A DNA stretch of 9,151 nt. Origin: Deltaproteobacteria bacterium. GTDB lineage: Bacteria > Desulfobacterota > Desulfobacteria > Desulfobacterales > JAFDCJ01. The stretch is taken from positions 1-9,151 of the forward strand of contig JAJRVC010000532.1 of assembly GCA_024277475.1 (NCBI GenBank), in the 5' to 3' direction. Shown here in pieces: positions 1 to 7,348 of this stretch. Position numbers and translations under genes: made by a program. The notes beneath the pieces are model-generated. The model worked only from the letters and a program-made list of their open reading frames with translations, was not told where the DNA came from and did no database searches. Every line of letters begins with the position of its first letter. The stretch's first letter is position 1.

Positions 1-373
1 CAATCGCACCGTCGATCCTGCCGGTTTTAAATAAATGCACCAGTAGGGCCGTGACCACACCGCCGTCGGTGGCTTTCTCACGAATCGCCGGATCCGTCGC
101 CCGTGCAATAGCCGTTTCGATAACCCGCCCGATAGGCGAACGCCACTGCAGCCTTTGTCTCGTTTCCTCCTCCAGTTCGTTGATTTCCGGACAAATCGTA
201 TAGCAAAGTCCGCACTCGATGCATTTATCCTGATCCGCATACCTGGGTTTTCCCTCCGAATCCAACTCCAAGGCGCTGTAATTAACAGCTGAGCAGAAGG
301 TCACACAACCACCGCAACGATGGCAGAGACCGGGTTTTTGGACGTCTTGAATCAAGTCGGTAAAGGATTTCAT
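1..373 (-). CDS. FrhB-family iron-sulfur flavoprotein (coenzyme F420 hydrogenase/dehydrogenase beta subunit-like), 5' part only
   Basis: The 124 visible N-terminal residues carry two [4Fe-4S] motifs: C17-x2-C20-x2-C23-x3-C27 and C51-x2-C54-x2-C57-x3-C61-P. They are followed by a DGGVVTALLVHLF segment (about 103-115) and RIDGAI at the window edge, the usual opening of the FrhB family. The ATG is preceded by AAGGAG with 5 nt spacing, which supports this start. Known family members bind FAD and Fe-S clusters and move electrons between F420, ferredoxin or NAD(P)H and a partner enzyme. The substrate here cannot be told because the flavin domain lies off the window. The gene is fourth in the same-strand series membrane cytochrome, HdrB, HdrA, FrhB, about 180 bp after the hdrA stop, so it is probably an electron input/output subunit of that Hdr complex. 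Family is fairly certain; function is inferred. Confidence 0.85.
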   Translation of the reverse strand, partial: MKSFTDLIQDVQKPGLCHRCGGCVTFCSAVNYSALELDSEGKPRYADQDKCIECGLCYTICPEINELEEETRQRLQWRSPIGRVIETAIARATDPAIREKATDGGVVTALLVHLFKTGRIDGAI

Positions 374-378
374 TAGTA

Positions 379-384
379 CTCCTT
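379..384 (-). promoter_or_regulatory. Ribosome binding site of the FrhB-like gene
   Basis: On the minus strand AAGGAG lies 5 nt before the ATG at 373-371. It is a near-ideal Shine-Dalgarno sequence and fixes the start of the partial gene. Confidence 0.75.
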
Positions 385-385
385 A

Positions 386-573
386 GGAATGACGAATGTC
401 AAATGTCGAACGAATAATTAAGGAATATTGTCTATTTATAATTTCAAGTGATTCTTTGCGGTTGTCGATGAACCTTTTATGCGTTCAATCTGAATCAACC
501 ATATTAGTTAATACAAAGGACAGAGCGAAGCGATTCCACAATTCGTCATTCGTCAATCGTCAATCGTCATTCC
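386..573. repeat. Inverted-repeat-bounded intergenic element (MITE-like or heptamer repeat pair), overlapping the hdrA 3' end
   Basis: GGAATGACGAATG (386-398) is the inverted copy, with one mismatch, of CAATCGTCATTCC (561-573). The right end is a tandem of four heptamers at 541-568, two ATTCGTC then two AATCGTC. The left end has degenerate heptamers of the same type (GACGAAT, GTCAAAT, GTCGAAC). The interior, about 415-535, is AT-rich and codes for nothing convincing. The hdrA stop codon (555-553) lies inside the right arm, so the final residues GMTIDD of HdrA are encoded by the repeat. It could be a small non-autonomous mobile element, or two independent copies of a dispersed heptamer repeat facing each other. 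I see no clear target-site duplication. Confidence 0.5.
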
Positions 574-3500
574 AGCAGTCCCATCAAACACAAAAGATTC
601 TATCATGGCCATAATTTGACCGGTATCAAATCCCTTGAGGTGAATGGCGCCGGAGCGGCATGAGGCCGCACAAAGTCCGCATCCCTTGCATAAGGTCGGC
701 TGAATTTCAGCCTTGCCGGTCTTTTCATTAAATTTGGCGGCCGAATACGGGCACACTGCAACACACACGCCGCAGCGGCTGCAAAAATTCGGATCAATCA
801 GGGCAACCGTGCCGCTGGCGGAAAGCTCAAGAGACGATAAAATGGTTACGGCTCTGGATGCAGCCGCCTGAGCCTGGGAAATCGATTCATCGATCGGCTT
901 GGGGGCGTGGGCCAGGCCGCATACAAATACACCGTCGGTGGCAAAATCATTCGGCCGCAGTTTGACGTGGGCTTCGGCAAAAAACCCATCATCATTTTGA
1001 GACACTTTGTATAACTGTGCCAGCTGATTATTTTTTTGCGGGACAATTGCACTCGCCAAAATAAGAAGATCACAGCTAACAACCATGGGCCTGCGAAAAA
1101 CCCGATCCGTAAAATTGATTTCCAGACCATTTTCGGCCGTATCGACGGTAATGCCGCCTTCGCTATTATAGCGGACAAATTTTATTCCCTGATCCCGCGC
1201 TTTCCGATACAGATCTTCGCGCAGTCCGTAGGCCCTCAAATCCCTGTATAATATGAAAACGTTAAGCTCGGGATAAATCGATTTAAGATCCAGGGCGCTT
1301 TTTATGGATTGGGTGCAGCAAACTTTGGAACAGTATGGCCGCTCAGCAATTCGCGATCCCACACATTGTACGAATACCGCCGTACTGCAAGCATCAAAAG
1401 CCCGGTCTGCTTTCAATCTGTCCTGGAATTCCAGACCGGTCATCACCCGCGGATCCAGGCCATATAAAAAATTATCCGGCTTGAACTCCATTGCACCGCA
1501 GGCAATTATCGTGACACCATGTTCAAGGACACTTTCACCATCAGTTTGGACAGTGGTTTTAAAATTGCCGACAAATCCGTCCACGCTTTGAATCCGTGCA
1601 TTTAAAAAAACTTTCAGGTTCTCATCGCTTTGCACCTGCCCGATGAGATTTTGTACATAGTGACTTATCTTTTCACCCTGCCAGGTTTCCTGCAAACACA
1701 GTGCCTGGCCGCCAAGCTGACCGTCTTTTTCAACCAGATAGGTCGTGTAACCCTGCCGGGCCAGGGTCCTGGCGGCGGTCATGCCCGCAACACCACCTCC
1801 GATCACCAGCACGGCCTGGTTAATTTTCATCACCGGTTCTTCCAGCGGTTCATGCAATGTAACCTTGGCGACCGACATTTGAACCAGATCTTTCGCTTTT
1901 TGGGTGGCCCGTTCCATATCGTCTTTGTGAACCCACGAGCATTGGTTGCGGATATTGGTCATCTCGAACAAATATTTGTTAAGTCCGGCATTTATCAGTG
2001 TCTCCTGGAACAGCGGCTCATGGGTTTTAGGGGTGCAGGCGGAAACCACCACCCGATTCAGCCCATGGTCTCGAATAATCTTAGAAATTTGGCCCTGCGT
2101 ATCCTGGGAGCAGCTGAAAAGGTTTTTTTCGGCATAAACCACATTCGGCAAGGTTTTGGCAAACTCAACCACCTGGGGGACATCGACAAAGCCGGCAATA
2201 TTGGTGCCGCAGCAGCAGACAAACACCCCGACACGCGGTGGTTCGCCATGAACACTGATCTCCTGGACCGTTTCTTTGGTTTTTGTCTGTGTCCCACGGG
2301 CAGCGAAGAGTCTGCTTCCAACCTGACCGGCCGCCGCACTGGCATCGATCACCGCAGACGGTATATCTTTGGGGGCCTGAAAAGTGCCGCAGACATAAAT
2401 ACCCGGCCGCGAGGTTTGGGTCGAATCAAAGCCGCCGGTCTTCACATATCGGTATTGATTCAAATCGACATCCAGCTTTTCAGCCAGGGCAACCGAGCTG
2501 TCACCGACACCCAATCCCACCGACAGGACAACAATATCAAATTTTTCACCGACGCTGTTCCCCTTCTCGTCGACATAGTGGATGAGATGGGTACCCTCTG
2601 CATTCATGGGCTCAACATGGGTGATGCGGGACTTGATGAATCGAACGGCAAGATCGTCTTTTGCACGGTTATAATAGCGTTCGAAATCCTTGCCGAAGGT
2701 TCGAATATCAATATAAAAAATGGCTGCATCCAAACCGTTTTTACTGTGCTCTTTGGCCAGGATGGCCTCTTTGACGGCATAAGTGCAGCAAACCGCTGAG
2801 CAGTATCCCCGGGCACCGAAATGGTTATCTCGAGAGCCTACGCACTGAAGCCATGCAATTTTTTTCGGCTCTGTTTTATCCGAAGGTCGCAGCAGATGTC
2901 CCCCATAGGGTCCGGAGGCTGACAGGATTCTCTCAAATTCAAGACTTGTTACGATATTATCGGATTTTGAATACCCGTAGGTGTCATAAATCCGCGGATC
3001 AAATACGCGGCCGCCGGATGCTAAAATCACGGCTCCGACATTCAATACGAGTTCCTTCGGTTGCTCATCAAAATCGATGGCACCGGTAGGACAAAACTTC
3101 TGGCAGGCTTTGCACTTCCCCCTGGTAAGATAGATACACTGTTCGGCATCGATGGTGTATTTTAAAGGGACTGCCTGGGCATACTGCACATAGACGGCCT
3201 TGCGTTTGCTCAGGCCGCTGTCATAGGCGTTGGGAACCTTTTTAGGGCATTTCTCGGAACAGGCACTGCAGGCAATGCACTTGTCCATATCCACGAATCG
3301 CGGATTTTGGGTCAAACTGACCTCAAAATTCCCCTCTTCACCGGTAATGCCGTTCACCTCGGCAAGTGTCAGCAATTCAATATTGATATTCCGGCCGACC
3401 TCGACCAGTTTGGGGGAAATAATTCACATCGCGCAGTCATTGGTGGGGAAAGTTTTATCCAGCTGGGACATCATCCCCCCGATCGCGCTCGACTCTTCGA

Positions 3501-3603
3501 CAAGGTAGACGTAGTAACCCGAGTCTGCGAGATCCAGCGATGCCTGCATCCCTGCGATACCGCCTCCGACCACCAATACCGAACCTGAAAAAGATGTTGG
3601 CAT
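553..3603 (-). CDS. hdrA: Selenocysteine-containing heterodisulfide reductase subunit A, double-length HdrA fusion
   Basis: This is one reading frame of 1016 residues containing an in-frame TGA read as selenocysteine 60. The first half has the FAD-binding GGGIAG (13-18), the C57-A-M-U60 motif, two ferredoxin-type motifs (C109/112/115/119 and C156/164/167/171) and the HdrA Cys motif QCVGSR...YCSAVCC (C254, C268, C272, C273). The second half has the classic HdrA N-terminal domain (about 455-585), a second FAD motif GGGVAG (602-607), a second QCVGSR...YCSKVCC (C747, C758, C762, C763) and a C-terminal diferredoxin domain (C941/944/947/951 and C972/975/978/982). HdrA proteins are cytoplasmic flavoproteins that pass, and often bifurcate, electrons for HdrBC. 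The ATG at 3603 has GGAG 5 nt upstream. A GTG at 3609 overlapping the hdrB stop is the alternative start. The second half lacks a C-x-x-U/C counterpart. HdrA identity is nearly certain; Sec decoding is likely. Confidence 0.92.
3391..3408 (-). promoter_or_regulatory. Candidate bacterial SECIS hairpin for Sec insertion in hdrA
   Basis: In the minus-strand RNA, CUGGUC pairs with GGCCGG (six pairs, two of them G-U) around a six-base loop GAGGUC. The hairpin starts 16 nt after the UGA, and the loop lies 22-27 nt after it. Known bacterial SECIS elements sit just 3' of the UGA inside the coding region and expose a G/GU in a small apical loop for SelB. The E. coli fdhF element has GGUC there, and this loop also contains GGUC. 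Pairing was done by eye with no energy calculation. Confidence 0.65.
3424..3426 (-). other. hdrA: In-frame UGA selenocysteine codon (Sec60 of HdrA)
   Basis: The codon order on the minus strand is AAT GAC TGC GCG ATG TGA ATT ATT TCC CCC AAA, giving N-D-C-A-M-U-I-I-S-P-K. HdrA proteins as I recall them have Cys at this position, in a T-N-D-C-x-x-C-I-L-x-P-K stretch. The frame is unbroken and HdrA-like on both sides, so neither a frameshift nor an intergenic gap explains the TGA. A single Cys (TGC/TGT) to TGA mutation is the competing explanation. Confidence 0.75.
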
Positions 3604-3605
3604 AA

Positions 3606-4481
3606 TCACTCCGGCATTAAAAATGATGTAATATTTGTAAGTTTAAATGAACTTTTAGAGAGCCCCAGGGTTCGCTCATCAATCCCCATGCTTAATCCGA
3701 GCAGTTGCGGATAAAGAATCGGGACGACCGGCTCCCAATTTTCAAAATTCTGTACAATCCGATATTGAACCCGATCAAACTGCAAATGGGTATAGGGACA
3801 GGCCGTGCATACAAAATGGGCGCCGGCCTCTCTGGCGCTGGTTAGTTTTTTTAAAGTCATGTCCATCGCCAAACGATCATTTATTCCTGTCAGAGGAGCG
3901 CCGCAGCAATCCAGTTTACGGGACCAATCAACACTATATGCCCCGGTGAGTTCAACAAGTTCATCAAAAAGAACCGGCGAAACCGGATCATCAAATCCGG
4001 TGATTTTGCTCGGCCGCAGTGCATGACACCCATAGCTGACCGCAATTTGAAGACCGCTGTAGGATTTTGAAATAAATGGTTCCAAATTCTTGAGTCCCAC
4101 ATCATGGTGCAACACCGACAGCAGATGACTTACCCGGACCCGGCCTTCATAGTGAAGCTTCTCTCCGGCCAGGATCGCGTTCACATCCTCTTTTAAGTCC
4201 GAATCCCGGCTTAAAACATCCTGCGCCTTTTTTAAGGATCCGTAGCAGCATTTGCACATCGCCATTATATCCAGCCCGACGGCTTCAGCCACTGCCAGAT
4301 TCCTGGCAGCCGATAGAACAAAGGCACGCCGGTCAATATTTCTAACCGGGTATCCGCAGCAATTGAATTCGGCAAACTCGACAAGCTCGATGTCCAGTTT
4401 CTCAAAAACAGCTTCGGTGGCTTCTGCATACTGGCTCACTCTTGCGGGTATGTTACATCCGACAAATAGGGCAAATTTCAT
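3606..4481 (-). CDS. hdrB: Heterodisulfide reductase subunit B (two CCG domains)
   Basis: The protein has 291 residues, the normal HdrB length. It contains two complete CCG motifs: C9-x31-C41-C42...C76-x2-C79 and C152-x39-C192-C193...C225-x2-C228. In methanogen HdrB these bind the two noncubane [4Fe-4S] clusters that reduce disulfides, so this subunit should be the catalytic site of a cytoplasmic Hdr-like enzyme. Its physiological substrate outside methanogens is unknown. The ATG at 4481 opens directly on the conserved MKFALFVGC and has AGGA 8 nt upstream. A TTG 13 codons earlier would extend it without support. The stop codon lies 2 nt before the hdrA ATG, so the two are translationally coupled. 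The start lies 217 bp after the membrane subunit gene, across a repeat-filled gap. Both clusters appear intact, which argues for an active disulfide-type site rather than a degenerate electron carrier. Confidence 0.93.
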   Translation of the reverse strand: MKFALFVGCNIPARVSQYAEATEAVFEKLDIELVEFAEFNCCGYPVRNIDRRAFVLSAARNLAVAEAVGLDIMAMCKCCYGSLKKAQDVLSRDSDLKEDVNAILAGEKLHYEGRVRVSHLLSVLHHDVGLKNLEPFISKSYSGLQIAVSYGCHALRPSKITGFDDPVSPVLFDELVELTGAYSVDWSRKLDCCGAPLTGINDRLAMDMTLKKLTSAREAGAHFVCTACPYTHLQFDRVQYRIVQNFENWEPVVPILYPQLLGLSMGIDERTLGLSKSSFKLTNITSFLMPE

Positions 4482-4489
4482 GTTGGTTT

Positions 4490-4493
4490 TCCT
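4490..4493 (-). promoter_or_regulatory. Ribosome binding site deciding the hdrB start
   Basis: AGGA on the minus strand, 8 nt before the ATG at 4481-4479, favours this ATG over the upstream TTG at 4520. The site is modest in strength. Confidence 0.5.
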
Positions 4494-4609
4494 AACCTGA
4501 TCGCCTGGCCGGAACAGCAAACAGATTGAACGTCAAACATCGAATAATATGGGCTATGAAATCAAACCCTTAGCAGCTGCACAAGCCAATACAGCTTAAT
4601 GTTTCATAT

Positions 4610-4630
4610 GAGGGTTCAACGCTGAACCTC
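4610..4630. repeat. Inverted repeat at the edge of the octamer array
   Basis: GAGGGTTCA and TGAACCTC flank ACGC, giving eight pairs with one bulged G. The hairpin lies in the transcribed gap between the membrane subunit gene and hdrB. No T-tract follows on the minus strand, so it is not a standard terminator. It may simply be two octamer units in opposite orientation, or act as an RNA-processing or stability hairpin. Confidence 0.45.
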
Positions 4631-4695
4631 TGAACCCCTGAACCCAGAACTCTGAACCCTTGAACCCTTGAACCCAGAACCCCAAACCCTGAACG
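4622..4695. repeat. Degenerate tandem octamer repeat, unit about YTGAACCC
   Basis: About nine units in a row vary around CTGAACCC/TTGAACCC, with shorter variants such as AGAACCC and CAAACCC. The array fills the right part of the gap between the membrane subunit stop (4699) and hdrB. The same unit appears inverted at 7121-7153, so it is a dispersed family within this region. No protein is encoded. Its function is unknown. Confidence 0.7.
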
Positions 4696-4698
4696 GCA

Positions 4699-6432
4699 TT
4701 AACCCCTTTCTTTCGCAGCAACATTTTTCAGATCGAATAGCAGATCACACACCTCAACTTCCTGCGGGCAGTTTTCCTGGCATTTATAACAAGTCAGGCA
4801 ATCCCAGATCATTTTGGCGCCGGCGGCCATCTGCGTTAATCCCAGCCCCAGGCAGCCCATGATTTGATGGGGCAATAGGCCCAGCACCTGCTCCGGGTGG
4901 TCATAGTTTCCGACAACCGGACACACTGTGGTGCAGCTCCGGCAGCTGAAACAATGGGAAAATGTGCGGTCTTTCAAAATCGGCTGGCGATCTTTCGCTG
5001 ATTGAGTATTCAAAGGAATGACAACATCAGGCTTCATGAATTCTGCAAATTGGCCGGCAACCTTTGTAACGGCATTTTCGATGGGCAGGGCGTAGTCATC
5101 GGTATGAATCTTTTCCTGAATCAGCAGGCCGCGGGCAAAGGAAAACGGCGTCAATAGGGAGGTCAACGGCGGACCCTTTATCAGCAGTTCTTCCCGCACT
5201 GCATACCACAATTCCTTCAGCTGGATTCCGGATGGGCAGCGAACCGTACAGCGATCACAATTTGTGCACAAATAGACACCCTGCTGGATAGCTTTCAGCT
5301 GCGTGTCATCCAGAGATCGGCCGAAAACCATTTTTTTGAGAAAGCTTATTTTTTCCGAGGGCAGAATATATTCATTGCCGAGGGCTTCGTATATCATACC
5401 GGCTGAACAATGGAGACTGCAGCTGCCGCAATGGGTGCAGGCGTCCAGTTCCACCATCTGGCGTGTTAAAATGTTTGCCGCCAAAGAGCGTTTTGGATCC
5501 ATCACCTGACCGGCTATTAAGCTTAAAGGAACGGTAAAAATGTGAAACATCTTGCTGAACGGAAGATAGGCAAGCCCGGCAAAACAAGCGATAATGTGAA
5601 GGGTCCAGAGGATAGTAATACCGTCGGCCCGGTCCAGTCGGACTGCCACCGGCTTAATGATCTTAGCCATGGTAAATCCGGTAAATGCCCATTTCGCAGA
5701 AGCATGGCAATCCAGGCAATTGTCTTCGTGTACCTCGCGACCGGCAGATAAGAGATCCTCATCAAACGGCCCCCGGATATTGGGTGAAACCACCCCATAA
5801 TCGTCTACCCAGACGGCTTCCAGAGCTTGAATTTCTTCTTCATCATCCAGCCCGGCATAGTCTTCCACCATGCGCATAAACTCACTGTTGGATGTAATCT
5901 TCAGCCCGTTCAATGCAATTCCGGAAAACATGATAACAGCCAGAATGATGATGGCATAGTGATCTTTTGGACCGGTTCTAAGGCGTGGCCTTTTTAAAAA
6001 ATAGCGCCGAAAAACCGCCATTGCCACACCCACGATCACCATTGCGCCGAAAAGATCCCTTAAAAAGAAAAAAGGGTTTACGGTTGGGTAATAATCGCTA
6101 AACAGTGATTCGGTAACCACTGAATCCAGCGCATGCATTACCAACAACAGCATAAACCCGTAAAAGATAAGCATGTGAGACAGCCAGCGGGTCACATCTT
6201 GCTTGAAAACTCTACCCTGCAACAAGACATCAACAAGGATCACTCTGAGAACAATAAGAAGTTTTAAGCTGAAAATTACCCGGAAAATGCCGCCGGCAGC
6301 TGACTGCACTCTTTGGGAAGTCGTGATGGTTTGTCCGGGGGCTGCAATCTTTTTAACAAACCAATTTGAGACTTTATAGATTAAGCCGAGGAAAAAAATA
6401 ATGAGGGCCGTCAAAAACAGAGAATGAAACAT
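4699..6432 (-). CDS. Membrane cytochrome b/c fused to four-cluster ferredoxin/HdrC-like domains (HdrE-HdrC or QmoC-type subunit)
   Basis: The protein has 577 residues. Helices are seen at about 4-24, 50-71, 83-104, 122-142, 159-178 and 271-290. Histidines H86, H100, H279 and H296 are candidate heme b ligands of a NarI/DsrM-like domain. Basic loop 142-153 should be cytoplasmic and the acidic loop 180-268 periplasmic. That acidic loop contains a c-type heme motif, CLDCH (239-243). After helix six come four [4Fe-4S] motifs: C332/335/338/342, C389/392/395/399, C494/497/500/504 and C545/548/551/555. The last two are HdrC-like (FSCRSCTTVCP, CLTCYKCQENCP). It should link the quinone pool or periplasmic c-cytochromes to cytoplasmic HdrB/HdrA. 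Domain order is opposite to QmoC, which has HdrC first. Similar fusions next to hdrBA in sulfate reducers have, as I recall, been called HdrF; I do not assign that name. GGAG lies 11 nt before the ATG. First gene of the hdr series. Confidence 0.88.
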   Translation of the reverse strand: MFHSLFLTALIIFFLGLIYKVSNWFVKKIAAPGQTITTSQRVQSAAGGIFRVIFSLKLLIVLRVILVDVLLQGRVFKQDVTRWLSHMLIFYGFMLLLVMHALDSVVTESLFSDYYPTVNPFFFLRDLFGAMVIVGVAMAVFRRYFLKRPRLRTGPKDHYAIIILAVIMFSGIALNGLKITSNSEFMRMVEDYAGLDDEEEIQALEAVWVDDYGVVSPNIRGPFDEDLLSAGREVHEDNCLDCHASAKWAFTGFTMAKIIKPVAVRLDRADGITILWTLHIIACFAGLAYLPFSKMFHIFTVPLSLIAGQVMDPKRSLAANILTRQMVELDACTHCGSCSLHCSAGMIYEALGNEYILPSEKISFLKKMVFGRSLDDTQLKAIQQGVYLCTNCDRCTVRCPSGIQLKELWYAVREELLIKGPPLTSLLTPFSFARGLLIQEKIHTDDYALPIENAVTKVAGQFAEFMKPDVVIPLNTQSAKDRQPILKDRTFSHCFSCRSCTTVCPVVGNYDHPEQVLGLLPHQIMGCLGLGLTQMAAGAKMIWDCLTCYKCQENCPQEVEVCDLLFDLKNVAAKERG

Positions 6433-6521
6433 CGTTTAACAATCTCCAGTTTGCCGAAGCCGGAAGACCCATGCATTTCTGGAATTATGAGTACCCGTGT
6501 CCCTGAAGTGCGGCGAATTTT

Positions 6522-6992
6522 TTATTGCGAAAGAGACGCCTTTCGGGCCCATTCTTTGTCCATTTTCTCTTTCCACTTTGGACGTTTTTTACTTTTTTTG
6601 GCTTTTCCGATGGTTTCCGGAATCAGCCGAAGCAATTTTTGTTTGTCGACCGGTTTGTCGAGAAATGCGTCGGGTTTGAAATAGTCATAGTCCGGCCACT
6701 GCTTGTAGTCGATGCCCAATTCATCCAACATGCCGGAAATACCGATGATGGGGATATCTTTCAGATCATCATCCATCCGCAACTGTTTGCAGAGTTCAAA
6801 ACCTGAGAAAAGAGTCTCCATCATCACGTCCAGTAGTATAATATCGGGAGTCTCTTTACGGATCAATTCCATTCCTTTCCGGCCATCTTCGGAAGTCTCC
6901 ACCTCAAAGCCGTTTCTTTTAAGAAACGTCTCCATAGTAAAGAGATAATCGGTGTTATCATCGACCAAGACTATCTTAAGGCTTTTTTCCAT
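6522..6992 (-). CDS. Single-domain response regulator (CheY-like receiver)
   Basis: The protein has 156 residues. It has a receiver domain with the acidic pair D11/D12, phosphoacceptor D55 in IILLDVMM, switch residue S86 in GISG, and K113 in the DKP motif. No DNA-binding or enzymatic output domain follows. The C-terminal 28 or so residues are rich in lysine and arginine and look disordered. The start was chosen at the ATG preceded by AAGGAGG 8 nt upstream; an earlier in-frame start at 7043 lacks support. It lies 89 bp before the membrane Hdr subunit gene and downstream of a histidine kinase on the same strand, its likely partner. Without an output domain it probably acts by protein contact or in a phosphorelay. 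Whether it controls the hdr genes is inference from position. Confidence 0.9.
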   Translation of the reverse strand: MEKSLKIVLVDDNTDYLFTMETFLKRNGFEVETSEDGRKGMELIRKETPDIILLDVMMETLFSGFELCKQLRMDDDLKDIPIIGISGMLDELGIDYKQWPDYDYFKPDAFLDKPVDKQKLLRLIPETIGKAKKSKKRPKWKEKMDKEWARKASLSQ

Positions 6993-7000
6993 AATGCTAT

Positions 7001-7007
7001 CCTCCTT
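7001..7007 (-). promoter_or_regulatory. Strong ribosome binding site deciding the response-regulator start
   Basis: AAGGAGG on the minus strand lies 8 nt before the ATG at 6992-6990. It is a full-consensus site and rules against the longer reading from 7043. Confidence 0.8.
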
Positions 7008-7120
7008 ATGGCTTCCTAACGGTTGATGACGATCCGATTGCAAGCATAATCCGGTGTTCCATATCGTTTTACTATGGTATGGATTATTTGCATCTTTTCG
7101 TCAAGCTAAAAATCGTATGC

Positions 7121-7153
7121 GTTCAGGGTTCAAAGGTTCAGGGGTTCAAGGTT
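7121..7153. repeat. Octamer repeat block, inverted copy of the YTGAACCC family
   Basis: Successive units GTTCAGG, GTTCAAA, GGTTCAGG and GGTTCAAG are the reverse complement of the units at 4622-4695. A lone related unit (CCCTGAACC) occurs near 7361-7370. Confidence 0.6.
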
Positions 7154-7185
7154 GCATTCCCGTCCCCGGACTGTTATTGGAATGC
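7154..7185. repeat. Perfect 7-bp inverted repeat with 18-nt loop
   Basis: GCATTCC (7154-7160) and GGAATGC (7179-7185) pair perfectly around an 18-nt loop. It directly abuts the octamer block, so the two may form one repeat unit. No terminator-type T-tract is present. Confidence 0.35.
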
Positions 7186-7329
7186 GTATTTACGAGAAAA
7201 GCGTCAGCTTCGTCAGGCCTAATCCAAAATTTGGAGGCAAATTGGCAATTGTTTGGAAAAATGAGCATTTTTAACGAAGACTTCGGATCTTTAATGCCTT
7301 CTTTGTCCTTAGTTTCTTTTTCGATTTGA

Positions 7330-7348
7330 CCGGCCGTTTTTTGGCCGG
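7330..7348. repeat. GC-rich hairpin downstream of the histidine kinase gene
   Basis: CCGGCC (7330-7335) and GGCCGG (7343-7348) form a 6-bp stem with a 7-nt loop, about 56 bp after the kinase stop codon. The strand that would terminate kinase transcription has no U-run after the stem, so it is at best an imperfect terminator or a pause/processing hairpin. Confidence 0.35.

Noticed and set aside
1630..2799. 389-codon plus-strand open frame
   Set aside because: It lies antisense to hdrA in codons rich in G and C. Its translation has no recognisable motif and there is no ribosome site, so it is a shadow of hdrA.
3376..3426. Reading hdrA as two genes or a pseudogene broken at the TGA
   Set aside because: The same frame codes HdrA-family residues on both sides with no shift, the TGA replaces a conserved Cys, and a SECIS-like hairpin follows. 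Selenocysteine explains all three.
4482..4520. HdrB start at the TTG at 4520
   Set aside because: HdrB proteins begin at MKFAL-FxGC. The ATG at 4481 has an AGGA site, and the extension adds unconserved residues.
6940..7043. Longer response regulator starting at 7043
   Set aside because: The ATG at 6992 has a full AAGGAGG site 8 nt upstream and begins right at the receiver domain. The extra 17 residues have no family counterpart.
7085..7120. Possible promoter (TTGACG on the minus strand near 7107-7112) for the response regulator
   Set aside because: No acceptable -10 hexamer occurs at 16-18 bp spacing.
7330..7348. Rho-independent terminator after the kinase gene
   Set aside because: The stem is good but no U-run follows on the minus strand, so I list it only as a hairpin.
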